DNA of 64,000 nt from NCBI RefSeq assembly GCF_014873495.1, contig NZ_JADBGF010000001.1:6510001-6574000 (forward strand), written 5' to 3'. This document shows positions 8,302-17,268 of this stretch, piece by piece (within the stretch, counting starts at the first letter, position 1; each line of letters begins with the position of its first letter). A program made the position numbers and the translations under genes. Source of the DNA: Streptomyces stelliscabiei. GTDB taxonomy: Bacteria > Actinomycetota > Actinomycetes > Streptomycetales > Streptomycetaceae. The notes beneath the pieces were generated by a model. That model was not told where the DNA came from, did not search any database, and saw nothing but the letters and a program-made list of their open reading frames with translations.

Positions 8302-9179
8302 CAGATGACCCCGTTGGTGGCCAGCGACGCGTACGACGAGTACGCGGCCGCCACCGCGTCGTAGGAGGCGTACTCCCCGGCGAGGACGTCGTAGGACCAC
8401 TCCGGCATCCGCATGGGCTGCCCGCCGGTGTCCGGCCGCGCCACCTGGATCACCGAGGCGGTGAACGTCCGCGACCCGTCCGGGGTGCCGTCGACGGCCT
8501 CGGCCGGATCGGACAGCAGCACGAAAATGTCCGGCCTGCGGTAGGCCGGCCTCGTCTGCAGCAGCCGCACCCCCGGCGTCGTCAGCAGCTCCCGTACGGC
8601 CTCGATCTCGTCGCCCTCGGCGTCCAGCGTGATCTCCGAGGCGGCCGCCCCGTACACGTCTTGCGCGGCCGCCGGGAACGCGCTTCCCGCCACGGCGGCC
8701 TGGTCGATGCGGGCGGACCACGCCAGCTGCGGCCACGCCGTCACCGTCACCCGCGCGGACGCGCCCGGCAGGTCGATCGACTTCAACCACACGTCGGCGA
8801 CCGGCGACGGCGCGGGCACGGTGATGCCGAGGGAGGACTCCGGCCCCCAGCTCCCGTCGGCGTACTGCGGGCGGGCGGTGTAGGTGACGCCGACCCCGAG
8901 CGGGGCCTCATGGTCGTAGCCCTGTCCCACGCCCTCCAGCGCCCATGCGAGATTCGCTCCCCGCACGGGCGCGGCCGCGGCCGCGCCCGGGTCCTGGCGG
9001 GTGATCAGGACCTTGACGACGTTGGCCGCGTCGGCGAGCGGAGTGCCGGCGGTGTAGTCGACGGCCAGGACCACACCGGCCCAAGTGGTGTCGACGACGG
9101 CCGTCAGCCAGCCGTCGGGGCTGGTGACGGTCTCCGGCGGGGTGATGGGCGGCGCGTCCGGGTCCACGATCATCGGCAT
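8301..9179 (-). CDS. Distal tail / minor tail protein
   Basis: This 292-aa protein is the first gene after the tape measure, the usual place of the distal tail (Dit-like) protein. Start at 9179 (MPMIVDPDAPPITPPETVTS) has GAGAGGAGAG upstream. The first 125 residues look like an Ig/FN3-type domain. The second half (SIDLPGASARVTVTAWPQLA, then repeated strands) resembles the tube-joining ring domain seen in minor tail proteins. It should connect the tail tube to the baseplate. Confidence 0.7.
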   Translation of the reverse strand: MPMIVDPDAPPITPPETVTSPDGWLTAVVDTTWAGVVLAVDYTAGTPLADAANVVKVLITRQDPGAAAAAPVRGANLAWALEGVGQGYDHEAPLGVGVTYTARPQYADGSWGPESSLGITVPAPSPVADVWLKSIDLPGASARVTVTAWPQLAWSARIDQAAVAGSAFPAAAQDVYGAAASEITLDAEGDEIEAVRELLTTPGVRLLQTRPAYRRPDIFVLLSDPAEAVDGTPDGSRTFTASVIQVARPDTGGQPMRMPEWSYDVLAGEYASYDAVAAAYSSYASLATNGVI

Positions 9180-9195
9180 CCGTTGGCTCTCCTCT

Positions 9196-12100
9196 CTAGT
9201 GTTTGCGGCCGGCGGACGCCGCCCGGCGCACGCGGTTGAGGCCCGCGCCCACGCGGTCGTCGGCACGGTCGTCGACGTAGGCGGCGAGCTCGCGGCCGTC
9301 CTCCAGCACCAGGTAGACCCGGCCACCCGAGGTCAGCCCTCGCGGAGTGGACGCGGACGAGGCGATGCCCGCCGGGGAGACGGCCGGGACGCCCGGGACC
9401 GCGGCGTCGGCGACGCGCGCGGCCGCGGCTGCCACGGTCGCGGCGGTGTTGTCCAGGCCGACCCCGACGCCCGCGCCGGTCATCTCGCCCACCCACTGCG
9501 TGACCCTCGACGGCGACTTGATCTTGAGCTTCTTGCGGATGGCCGCGACCAGCCCGGCACCGAGCCGGTCCATGGCCTTCTGCAGCTCCGCCTCCTGCGC
9601 CTGTAGACCGGTCAGGAATCCCTTCCCGGCCTGGGACCCGGCGTCGAACATCGCGTCGGCCATGGTCCGGCCGAACGACGTCGACAGGGCGCCGCCCGCC
9701 GCGGAGACCTTGTTCAGCTGGGCGAGCTGGCCCTTGGACGCTCCGGCGATCAGATCGATCAGCGGGCCGCCCGGGCCCTGGGCGACGAGCTGGCTGATGA
9801 TGTCCTGGCTGACGCCCTTCTTCGACAGCCCGGCGATCTGCTTGCGGAACGCCTCCACCTCGGCCTGCCTCGACTTCAGCCCGCCGAGCAGGTCGGAGAA
9901 GGTGCCCACCTCGCCGAGCTGCGACAGGCCGAAGAAGTCCTGGGCCGTCTTCTTCTGGTCGGCGGCCGCCGACTTGGCGGCCTCGAGGCGGGAGTCGACG
10001 CTGTCGCGCCGCTTCGCGAGCGCCTGCAGTTTCGCGGACGCCTTCGTGCTCGACGCGGCGAGCGCCTTGCCCGCACCCCCGGCCGCGCGGAGGTCCTTGG
10101 TGAGTGCGTCGAACGCCCGCTTGATCTCCGACGCCGACGCCGTCAGCGCCTTCGTCACCCCGGTCAGGTCCCCAGGGAGGTCCTTCCGGGCCGCCTTGAT
10201 CTTGGCCTTGCTGGTGCCCTTGGCGTAGCCGGGCAGTACGCCCATGCCGCCTGCGGCCCTCAGTGAGTCGCGGTGGTTGAGGACCTCCTCTCCGCCCCCG
10301 AAGCGCACCAGCTCGGGGCCCAGTTCGCCGACCCACGCCCAGCCGGGGGTGGCGCCGCGGGTCCCTTTGGAGTAGCCCTTCAGGCCGTACCAGTCGGTGA
10401 AGAGACTGTCGTTGTAGCCGCGCGCCCGGGAGCCGACGACGACACCGTCGCCGCCGCGGCTCTCGACATTCGTGCCGTTCAGGGTGCCCGCCGTGTGGCC
10501 GACGCCGGCGTTGGTGATGCCGACGCGGAACGGGGAGCGGGCGCCGCGTACCCAGCCGGACGGGGCGGTGGAGCCGGAGAAGGCGCCGGTGGCCCAGCGG
10601 CGGGCATAGGGCTTCAGGCCCCGGATGATGTTCTCGATGGCGCTCATGAAGCCGGAGCAGTCGTAGCCTGCCGGGCCGACTCCGCCCCAGATGTAGGGCT
10701 TGCCTGCCTGGGACTTGGCGAAGGACAGGGCGGACTTGAAGCCCTTGCCGCCGATGCCTGCCGCGCCGAGCTTCTTGTCCGCTGTGTCGGTGTAGCTCAG
10801 TAGGGACTTGACCATCTTCTCCGGGACCTTGGTGATCATGTCCCGGTACAGCGAGGCGGACCCGGAGATCCGCTCGATGAGAGGCTTCACCGCCCTGTTG
10901 ATCCCGGCGAGGGCGCTGGCCTTCATGCCGTCCTTCAGCCAGGACACGCTCGACTTCGCCACGTCCACGCCCTTGGACGCGGTGTTCTTCACCCAGCCGA
11001 AGATGCCGCCGTCCGCGAACCCGGGCAGGCCGAGGGCGCGCTGCACGCCGCGGATTCCTCCGCCGCGTGCGGCAGCGTTCATGGAGTTGACGTAGCCGGG
11101 TCCTACCGCCCGCGTCCACTCCGGCCGCATGACGGCCTCGCCGCCGGACAGGGCTGCCAGATGTACGTCACGGCCCGGCGTGTAGCCGGGGAGGACACCG
11201 CCGGTGGCGAACGTGTACGCCGGCAGCTTCGGAGCCCCGAAGGCCCCCGCCACGGTGTTCCAGACACCGCGCAGCTTGCCGTACACCGTGTTCACGACGA
11301 AGACGACGGGCGCCTTAGCGATCCCCTTCACCTTGTCCCAGGCCACCTTGATGGCGTCCTTGGCCATGCGGAACGCGTCGCCGACCTTGCCGACAGCCGC
11401 GCGCAGCTTGTCGAGGACGGGCCGGATCCCGACGTTGTAGCCGTCGGCGATGACCGACTTGATCCCGGACAGGGCTGGTGAGATGGCGGACTTCCACAGC
11501 CAGGTCGCGCCGGCTCCGACCGCCCGGAACCCGGCGCGGACGAACCCGAAGTAGATCTTGACCCCGGCCCACCAGAGCTTGAAACCGCCGACGATCAGGT
11601 CGATCACGGGCGAGATCGCGACGTGCCAGAGCCACATCGCGGCCGCTCCGACGGCCCGGAAACCGGCTCCGACCAGGGAGAAGTACAGCTTGGCCCCGGC
11701 CCACCAGAGTTTGAATCCGGCGATGATCCAGCCGATCACCGGGGAGATCGCCGACTCCCAGAGCCAGACGGCCACCGCGCCGAGCGTGTAGAAGATGACG
11801 CCGACGGCGGTGAAGTAGATCTTGGCGGCGGTCCACCACCACTGGAACGCCTTGACGATGAACCCGATCACAGGCTTGAGCACGACGTCCCAGAGCCACA
11901 GGGCTGCGACCGAGATCGCCTTGAACGCGGCCTGGACGATCGTGCGGAAGGTCTCGCTCTTCTTGTAGGCGATGACCAGCGCGGCGCCCAGGGCGACCAG
12001 GGCGATCGCGACCAAGACGAACGGATTCAAGGCCATCACAGCGTTGAGCAGGCCCTGGGCGATGGCGAACCCGTTCGTCACCGCGGTGCCGATCAGGATG

Positions 12101-13470
12101 GCCGCCCGATAGATCGAGAACACGCCCGTGACGAACGCGGTCGCGATGGCCTGCGCGTTGAGGGCGATGGTCAGGCCGCCGACCGCGATCGCCGCGGGGA
12201 TGAGCCACACGCCGAAGTCCCGCAGCCAGTTCACGGTCGCGGCGCCGGCCATCCACGTCAGCCGCAGAGCGGGCACGAGCGTGACCGCCAGGATCGACCC
12301 GAGCGTCTTCATGGGCGGCAGCACGTTGCTGTTGAGGAAGCTGCCGGTCTTGCTGAGGATGGGCAGTACCTGGCCGCCGAGGAACGTCACGAAGCCCTGC
12401 TTCAGGCCCCGGAAGAACACCTCGAGTTCGTGCGAGGCCCCCGAGTGGAGGTCCTTGCCGAGCTGCTTGGCCGCCCCGGACATATCCCCGAAGGCATTGG
12501 TGGCTTTGCTCGGGTCCAGCTTGAACAAGGCCGAGCCGACTTCCTCGGCCTGGGTTCCGAACAGGCCCACGGCGGCCGCCTCACGGGCCACCGGGTCCTT
12601 CATCTCGCGGAGCTTGTCCAGGACAGTCTGCAGGCCGGCGGACGCGCTCGCCCCGCCCTTGGCGATCTTGCTGGACATCTCCTGTGCGGGCAGGCCCAGC
12701 GCCTTGTACGCGTCCTGGCTGGACTGCGACATGTCGATCGAGCGGATGGAGAACTCTTTGAAGAGGTCGGCCAGGATGTCCGTGTCGCGGGCGCCGCCCT
12801 TGAGGCCCTGCTGGAACAGGCCGAGGCTGGTCTTGGCGTCCAGGCCCAGCTTCTTCAGCTGGACCGGGTACTCCTGGAACGTTTCGAGGAGGTCCTCGGC
12901 GTTGGGGCCCAGCTTCTGGAAGCCGGTTGTGATGATGCCGAGCGCTGTCTTCGCGTTCGGCGCCAGACCGTTCTTCAACAGCGCGGACACGGCCTGGGAC
13001 TGCAGACCCATGTCCGTACCGAAGGTGGTTGCCACGTCGGCCATCTGCGCGGCGATGGACTTCAGCTGTTTGTTCGTCGCGTCCGGCGGGACGAGGCCGC
13101 CCTGCACGACCGCACGGATCGCGTCGGCGCCCGCCTGGACGTCCTCGACGATGCCCTTCGCGTACAGCTGTCCGGCGATCTTCCCGTACCGGGCAGCGTC
13201 CTTGCCAGTCGCGCCGAGCTGTCCCTTGAGGACAGAGGTGATGTTCGCCTGCTCCATCGCCTCGGTGATCCCGGCGACGAGAACAGCGCCCGCGGCCGCT
13301 CCGGCGATGGCGGCCCCGGCAAGGAGCTTGTCCTTGAGGTTCCCGCCGGCGGCCTGGCCCGCCTCTTCTCCTGCGTCCTCGGCGGGGCCGACGAGCTGGC
13401 TGCGCAGCTCGTCGGCGATACCGCGTACGGAGGGGATGACCTGCAGCGTGGCGTAGCCGACGTTCGGCAT
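9196..13470 (-). CDS. Tape measure protein with NlpC/P60-like peptidase
   Basis: This 1424-aa protein sets tail length. It has an N-terminal Ala-rich helical part with typical tape-measure wording (GNLKDKLLAGAAIAGAAAGA). A phage TMP core follows (about 80-330), then several membrane-like helices (about 400-520). Residues about 520-670 hold four tandem WLW...SPVI...GFKLWWAG units of about 43 residues. An NlpC/P60-type peptidase domain at about 910-1010 has catalytic Cys938 in YDCSGF and a likely catalytic His992 in GVGHTAG. After it comes a GWAWVGELGPELV motif common in tape measures, then a long coiled coil. The peptidase would open peptidoglycan during DNA injection. Confidence 0.93.
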   Translation of the reverse strand: MPNVGYATLQVIPSVRGIADELRSQLVGPAEDAGEEAGQAAGGNLKDKLLAGAAIAGAAAGAVLVAGITEAMEQANITSVLKGQLGATGKDAARYGKIAGQLYAKGIVEDVQAGADAIRAVVQGGLVPPDATNKQLKSIAAQMADVATTFGTDMGLQSQAVSALLKNGLAPNAKTALGIITTGFQKLGPNAEDLLETFQEYPVQLKKLGLDAKTSLGLFQQGLKGGARDTDILADLFKEFSIRSIDMSQSSQDAYKALGLPAQEMSSKIAKGGASASAGLQTVLDKLREMKDPVAREAAAVGLFGTQAEEVGSALFKLDPSKATNAFGDMSGAAKQLGKDLHSGASHELEVFFRGLKQGFVTFLGGQVLPILSKTGSFLNSNVLPPMKTLGSILAVTLVPALRLTWMAGAATVNWLRDFGVWLIPAAIAVGGLTIALNAQAIATAFVTGVFSIYRAAILIGTAVTNGFAIAQGLLNAVMALNPFVLVAIALVALGAALVIAYKKSETFRTIVQAAFKAISVAALWLWDVVLKPVIGFIVKAFQWWWTAAKIYFTAVGVIFYTLGAVAVWLWESAISPVIGWIIAGFKLWWAGAKLYFSLVGAGFRAVGAAAMWLWHVAISPVIDLIVGGFKLWWAGVKIYFGFVRAGFRAVGAGATWLWKSAISPALSGIKSVIADGYNVGIRPVLDKLRAAVGKVGDAFRMAKDAIKVAWDKVKGIAKAPVVFVVNTVYGKLRGVWNTVAGAFGAPKLPAYTFATGGVLPGYTPGRDVHLAALSGGEAVMRPEWTRAVGPGYVNSMNAAARGGGIRGVQRALGLPGFADGGIFGWVKNTASKGVDVAKSSVSWLKDGMKASALAGINRAVKPLIERISGSASLYRDMITKVPEKMVKSLLSYTDTADKKLGAAGIGGKGFKSALSFAKSQAGKPYIWGGVGPAGYDCSGFMSAIENIIRGLKPYARRWATGAFSGSTAPSGWVRGARSPFRVGITNAGVGHTAGTLNGTNVESRGGDGVVVGSRARGYNDSLFTDWYGLKGYSKGTRGATPGWAWVGELGPELVRFGGGEEVLNHRDSLRAAGGMGVLPGYAKGTSKAKIKAARKDLPGDLTGVTKALTASASEIKRAFDALTKDLRAAGGAGKALAASSTKASAKLQALAKRRDSVDSRLEAAKSAAADQKKTAQDFFGLSQLGEVGTFSDLLGGLKSRQAEVEAFRKQIAGLSKKGVSQDIISQLVAQGPGGPLIDLIAGASKGQLAQLNKVSAAGGALSTSFGRTMADAMFDAGSQAGKGFLTGLQAQEAELQKAMDRLGAGLVAAIRKKLKIKSPSRVTQWVGEMTGAGVGVGLDNTAATVAAAAARVADAAVPGVPAVSPAGIASSASTPRGLTSGGRVYLVLEDGRELAAYVDDRADDRVGAGLNRVRRAASAGRKH

Positions 13471-13496
13471 AGGGCACCCCCGTTTTCAGTTGTTGA

Positions 13497-14290
13497 TCAG
13501 GTGATCTCCCCGGCGGCGATGGCGCGGCGCCGGTCGGCGGCCCGCTCGAGGGCGGCCTTGCGCTTGGCGATCCGCTCGGGGCTGTTCTTGTCGCGGCCGC
13601 GCCCGACGCCCGGGCGGGTCAGCGGGGCAGGCGGCTTGGTCTGCTTGGACTGCTTCACGCCCTCGTTCGCGCGCTGCCAGTTCGCAACCCGCAGCTCGTC
13701 GATCGTCAGCGCCTGCAGGTGCTCCTGCAGCCCCCACACACCGTCGGTCTCGCCCATCGCCAGACGCGTGCGCGCGCGGGCGGGCAGCTGGCGTACGTAG
13801 GAGCTGAGCTCCCGCCACGTCAGCAGCGGTCGCCCGCCGGCGTCACGGGCGAACAGGTCACCCAGCCGCACTCCGTACGTTTCGCGAAGGTCCGCTTCGA
13901 CAGCCTCGCCGTACTCGCTCAGGAGTCGGACGAGGCCGAGGATTCCCCCTCTTCCATCCCGCAGTGCTTCTGCCATGCCTTGAAGAGGGGCATCAGCTTG
14001 TACTGCGGAAGTGGCTTCTCGCGGAAGGCCTTCCACTGCTCGCCGCCCAGGGCCAGGCGCAGCGAGCCCATGACGGCGTTCGCCTCACCACCGTCTGCGG
14101 CCGCCAGGAGTTCCCAGCTGTCGAGGTCCTGCATGTGGGCGAACTCGAAGCGGCGGCCGTTCCAGTGAACGATGAACGGTGTGCTCTCGACTTCGGCCTT
14201 GACGGCGTCGAGGTTGAAGTCGAACGGCTGGTCGTCCGGCCTTGTCGGAGCCTTGCCCTGGGTGCTCTTGGTCGCGGTTCGGGTGGTCAT
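13497..14290 (-). CDS. Tail assembly chaperone, frameshift product (gpGT-like)
   Basis: The -1 frame downstream of the gpG-like gene stays open to 13497 and overlaps it by more than 100 bases, with no good ribosome site of its own. Slipping at 13943-13949 would join residues 1-115 of the shorter protein to 149 new residues, giving about 264 aa. The extra part is helical and ends in a Lys/Arg-rich tail. In siphophages this G/GT pair, placed just before the tape measure gene, guides tail tube assembly around the tape measure. The arrangement is seen directly, but the frameshift itself is inferred. Confidence 0.8.
13919..14290 (-). CDS. Tail assembly chaperone, short form (gpG-like)
   Basis: This 123-aa protein starts MTTRTATKSTQGKAPTRPDD. 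After a basic, disordered start comes a compact domain (FIVHWNGRRFEFAHMQDLDS, then a helical part with LALGGEQWKAF). This layout is found in actinophage tail assembly chaperones directly upstream of the tape measure gene. It ends at 13919 eight codons after a G-rich slippery stretch where a share of ribosomes should shift to make the longer product. Confidence 0.8.
   Translation of the reverse strand: MTTRTATKSTQGKAPTRPDDQPFDFNLDAVKAEVESTPFIVHWNGRRFEFAHMQDLDSWELLAAADGGEANAVMGSLRLALGGEQWKAFREKPLPQYKLMPLFKAWQKHCGMEEGESSASSDS
13943..13949 (-). promoter_or_regulatory. Programmed -1 frameshift (slippery) site
   Basis: On the coding strand the heptamer is GGGGGAA, read as G GGG GAA in the short frame. 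Moving back one base re-pairs the GGG codon perfectly and leads into the long open -1 frame. G-rich heptamers of this type are used for the G/GT frameshift in other dsDNA siphophages. No downstream pseudoknot was evaluated. Confidence 0.65.
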
Positions 14291-14295
14291 GGGTG

Positions 14296-14652
14296 CTACT
14301 CGCTCTCGTTCTTGCTGGGCTTGGGCTTGAGGACCTGGACCGCCTCGGCCAGGAGTGTGAGGCGGACGGTGCTGATGCCCTCGGGGTTGAGGCCGATCTC
14401 CATCGGCTGTCTGGCGATCAGCCAGGGGAACGGCTCGCCATCGATGAGCACGGCGCCGCCGGGCTCGACGACGATCTCCTTCGCACACACCGGCTCGGCC
14501 TGCTTCTCCTGCCGGTCGGCGGCGCGCCGTTCCTCGACGAGGGCGGCCACGACCTTCGAGCGGTGCCGGTTCGGGACGGCTGCGCCTTCGGTGATGACGC
14601 CGAGCTGTACGGCCTTGGCGTTGATCTCGGCGTCGGTGAACTGCAGAGGCAC
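14296..14652 (-). CDS. Hypothetical phage protein before tail chaperone
   Basis: This 118-aa protein starts MPLQFTDAEINAKAVQLGVI. It is mixed helix/strand and has a charged middle (EERRAADRQEKQAEP) and a short basic C-terminus ending in KPKPSKNESE. It lies between the tail tube protein and the chaperone. Its N-terminal TDAEINAKAV.LGVI phrase could place it among small tail-associated proteins. No named family was recognised. Confidence 0.65.
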   Translation of the reverse strand: MPLQFTDAEINAKAVQLGVITEGAAVPNRHRSKVVAALVEERRAADRQEKQAEPVCAKEIVVEPGGAVLIDGEPFPWLIARQPMEIGLNPEGISTVRLTLLAEAVQVLKPKPSKNESE

Positions 14653-14692
14653 AGGGCCTCCTTCGGTGTCGCGGTTCGGGGTGGGTGGTGCA

Positions 14693-14732
14693 CCGGGCGC
14701 GGGCCGAACCGCGACGAACTCCCCGCGCCCGG
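14693..14732 (-). terminator. Hairpin after tail tube gene
   Basis: Perfect 10-bp arms (ccgggcgcgg at 14693-14702 and its complement at 14723-14732) with a 20-base loop lie right after the stop of the tail tube gene. No T-run follows. It may attenuate transcription so that tube protein is made in excess over downstream genes, or protect the mRNA 3' end. Confidence 0.5.
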
Positions 14733-14740
14733 GCGCTGGG

Positions 14741-15511
14741 TCAGGCCGTGACGGTGACGGCGCAGGTGTCGGTCTCGCCGAGGTAGGTGGCCGTCACGGT
14801 GGATGCGCCTGCGGCGACGCCGGTGACGAAGCCCGCGCTGACCGTGGCCTTGGTCGGGTCCGACGAGGACCAGGACGCTTCCGCCGTGACGTCCGCCGTG
14901 GTCGCGTCCGAGTAGGTCGCGGTCGCGGCCAGGGCACCGATCTCGCCGTCGGCGACCGTCAGCGTGGACGGCGTGACGGAGATGGACTCCAGGATCGGTG
15001 TGGCCTGCCGGTTGAACAGGACACCGCCGCTCGTCGGGAAGATCGTCGCCGAGATCGTCGCCGACTCGAGGTCGGTCTCGTTCTCACCGTGGTCGCCGTC
15101 CAGCGAGCACTCCGCGTACAGGGCAGTGGCCAGGCGGCGGACCTTCTCGCCCTCGCGGGTCTCGAAGGCCACCAGCACGCGCTCCGGCTTGGGCACCTTG
15201 ATCTGCGTGTCGGTGCTGCCCGGCCACACCAGCTTGCGGGTCCACTCGTTGTCCTCGAGCGCGGTGAAGCTCTTGGTGAGCTTGAAGTGGTTGCGGCTGG
15301 TGCGGACGATGATGCCGCCCCAGGCGAACTTGTCGTCGGTGTCCTCGTCCCTCGTTTCGGGGAAGCCCTCGTCGCCATCGAGGAGACCGATCTGCTTCCA
15401 GTCCGATCCGAACGGAGTCTCCGCGTCGGCGGGCAGGGTAGCGCTCAGGTTCCAGGACACGTACACGTCCGCGTCGGTCCAGAGGTTTGCCTTTGTCGGG
15501 TCGCCGGCCAC
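14741..15511 (-). CDS. Major tail tube protein with Ig-like domain
   Basis: This 256-aa protein starts MAGDPTKANLWTDADVYVSW. The first 165 residues match the tail tube pattern of actinophages (GLLDGDEGFPETRD and a VPKPERVLVAFETREGEKVR strand pair). Residues about 172-256 form a separate bacterial Ig-like (Big_2) domain with SISVTPSTLTVADGE and SWSSSDPTKATVSAGFVTGV. Such domains decorate the outside of tails and may bind cell-surface sugars. It is followed by a strong hairpin, fitting high expression. Confidence 0.88.
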   Translation of the reverse strand: MAGDPTKANLWTDADVYVSWNLSATLPADAETPFGSDWKQIGLLDGDEGFPETRDEDTDDKFAWGGIIVRTSRNHFKLTKSFTALEDNEWTRKLVWPGSTDTQIKVPKPERVLVAFETREGEKVRRLATALYAECSLDGDHGENETDLESATISATIFPTSGGVLFNRQATPILESISVTPSTLTVADGEIGALAATATYSDATTADVTAEASWSSSDPTKATVSAGFVTGVAAGASTVTATYLGETDTCAVTVTA

Positions 15512-15648
15512 GGCGCCCTCCTCTCAGTTGCAAGGTCAGCAGGGAGCCGCGGTTCAGAGCGGGGCCCGCCGCCCGGTCGCTGCGCGCGCAACCGGGTCTC
15601 AGCCGGAGGAGGCTCTCTGCCCCATCGCCGGACGGCGGGTGTTGAGGG

Positions 15649-16068
15649 TCAGGCCAGTCGGGGCCTGACGTTGGCGAGCACGGTGAACGTGCTCAGCGGG
15701 TTGTCGGAGACGTCGTCGACGGCGGCGATCGGGCCGGTGCCCGGGCGGACGCCGCGGATGACCGGGCCGGAGTGCACGATCAGCAGGCCCTGGCAGAGCA
15801 TCGCGAGGTCGTGCGCCTGGTCGTCGTCCTCGTGCCAGACGGTCACCCGCAGCGTGACCCGCGAGTTGGCCATGGACGAGTGCGGACTGTCGGAGTCCTT
15901 GCGGACCATGACGTACGGCAGCCGGTCCAGTTCCGGCGACCGGTCGGCCGGCACCTTCGTGCCGACCGTGACGTCCTGCGCGAACGCCTCCACACGGCTG
16001 GCGAGGGCATCCCGCAGGACGGTGGCCCCGGCGGCCTGGGCGTCGCCGAAGACGGTCAGGGTCTTCAT
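15649..16068 (-). CDS. Tail terminator / tail completion protein
   Basis: This 139-aa protein starts at the ATG at 16068 (MKTLTVFGDAQAAGATVLRD). Size, order (last connector gene before the tube protein) and the RVTLRVTVWHEDDDQAHDLA phrase fit the tail terminator family, which caps the tube and joins it to the head. It overlaps the HK97 gp10-like gene by 4 bases. The 137 bases between this gene and the tube gene hold no gene that I can see. Confidence 0.7.
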   Translation of the reverse strand: MKTLTVFGDAQAAGATVLRDALASRVEAFAQDVTVGTKVPADRSPELDRLPYVMVRKDSDSPHSSMANSRVTLRVTVWHEDDDQAHDLAMLCQGLLIVHSGPVIRGVRPGTGPIAAVDDVSDNPLSTFTVLANVRPRLA

Positions 16069-16346
16069 CGCTGCCAGGCCTTGACCTCGAGGCCGACCGC
16101 TGCGGCGGCGCGGGTGAGGATGCCGTCGCGGGCCTGCCAGGCCATGGCCCGCACGTCCTGCACGGTGATCGATGCGGCGCCTCGGTCGGTGGTGTAGCCC
16201 TTCACCGAGACGACCACATCGGCGGGTACGTTGCCGCGGACGTGGCCTGCGATCTGGTCGGCCAAGCCGTCCACGGACGCGCGGAGTTCGGGGCCCCTGA
16301 GGACCTCGCGTACGCCGGCCGCGTCGAGGCGGAAGTCGACAAGCAC
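16065..16346 (-). CDS. Head-tail connector protein (HK97 gp10-like)
   Basis: This 93-aa protein starts at the GTG at 16346 with AGGAGG upstream. It opens LVDFRLDAAGVREVLRGPE, the usual start of small HK97 gp10-type neck proteins that carry an N-terminal helix and a small beta domain (VVVSVKGYTTDRGAASITVQ). It is the third of four connector genes in standard order. Confidence 0.75.
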   Translation of the reverse strand: MLVDFRLDAAGVREVLRGPELRASVDGLADQIAGHVRGNVPADVVVSVKGYTTDRGAASITVQDVRAMAWQARDGILTRAAAAVGLEVKAWQR

Positions 16347-16356
16347 GAGCCACCTC

Positions 16357-16704
16357 CTATCCGGTCGCGCGGACCATCGTGAACTCGGTGTGGTGGTGGG
16401 CGCCGCTGAGGGGGTCCGGCCACGGGGCGACCTCGCCCTCGACGAGGAGGGTCATGCCGTTCCACTCGATGCGGTCCCGGGCGGTGATGTCCGGGGCCGT
16501 GCCCTCCTCGGACTGGACGCGCCAGCCGGTGACGACCGCGTTGCGTGTCGGGTCGGTCTGCTCGGTCTGGCTGGTGGGCTGGATGTTCAACTGCCCGACC
16601 GTCAGCCGCGAGACGGCGCCGTCCGTCCAGTCCTCGACGGTGTTGCCGCCCCGGTCGACGCGTGTGCCCGCACGTACGCGGACGACGGAGTCGAAGAAGA
16701 ACAC
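16357..16704 (-). CDS. Head closure / stopper protein
   Basis: This 115-aa protein starts MFFFDSVVRVRAGTRVDRGG. The beta-barrel pattern (strand, DW.DG..., Q..., then GWRVQSEEGTAPDI and MTLLVEGEVAPWPDP) is that of head closure proteins of the SPP1 gp16/HK97-type stopper group. They sit beneath the adaptor ring and hold DNA in the filled head. It follows the adaptor gene. Confidence 0.75.
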   Translation of the reverse strand: MFFFDSVVRVRAGTRVDRGGNTVEDWTDGAVSRLTVGQLNIQPTSQTEQTDPTRNAVVTGWRVQSEEGTAPDITARDRIEWNGMTLLVEGEVAPWPDPLSGAHHHTEFTMVRATG

Positions 16705-16716
16705 GGCGCCCCCTTC

Positions 16717-17268
16717 TCACACGTCGGCGGCGGTACGGACCGCGTGCCGGGCGACGCACTTCGTCCAGGCCTCGGTGGATCCGGAAGCAGCCTGCGCCCC
16801 GAACGTCACCGACTGCCCGCCGACCGCCTTGGACTGCACGCCCACGGGAATCGTGAACGCCGCCTCGGCCCGCTCGAGGACGACCTCCTGGATGTCTTCG
16901 GGGGAGGTGGCGAAGCCGTGGCTGTAGCCGACCTGCAGGCAGCGCAGCTTGTCCGGCCACACCCGGCAGCCCAGCCGCCGCAGCATGCCCGCGTCCGACC
17001 AGTCGTAGTCGGTGCCCTCGACGAGCTCCACGCCCTCGAGTTCGACCGACTGAACCGCGGTCGTCGGCCACACCGGCAGCAGCAGCGACTCACGGCCGTT
17101 GCCGTCCAGCGTCACCGTCTCCGTCGTGACCGGAATGACCGAGTGGCCGACCTGCCCACGGAACCGGCGGGACGCCGACAGCAGCGCGTACAGCAGCCTG
17201 GGGTCGTCCGCTTCCCGGCCGAGCTTCGCCGCGAGCTCGGCCGGGTCCGCGAGGTACTCGTCAGCCAC
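16717..17268 (-). CDS. Head-tail adaptor protein
   Basis: This 183-aa protein starts MADEYLADPAELAAKLGREA. The helical N-terminus ('yla...l..klg...dd..l..ll..ASr.f') followed by a strand segment with WPTTAVQSVELEGVELVEGT and then a helix with VVLERAEAAFT is the usual actinophage head-tail connector pattern (gp6/gp15 type). It binds the portal and starts the neck. It overlaps the upstream gene by 8 bases. Confidence 0.78.
   Translation of the reverse strand: MADEYLADPAELAAKLGREADDPRLLYALLSASRRFRGQVGHSVIPVTTETVTLDGNGRESLLLPVWPTTAVQSVELEGVELVEGTDYDWSDAGMLRRLGCRVWPDKLRCLQVGYSHGFATSPEDIQEVVLERAEAAFTIPVGVQSKAVGGQSVTFGAQAASGSTEAWTKCVARHAVRTAADV

Noticed and set aside
11623..13800. A 725-codon plus-strand frame opposite the tape measure gene
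   Set aside because: Low-complexity Gly/Arg/Asp product with no motif, opposite a well supported structural gene.
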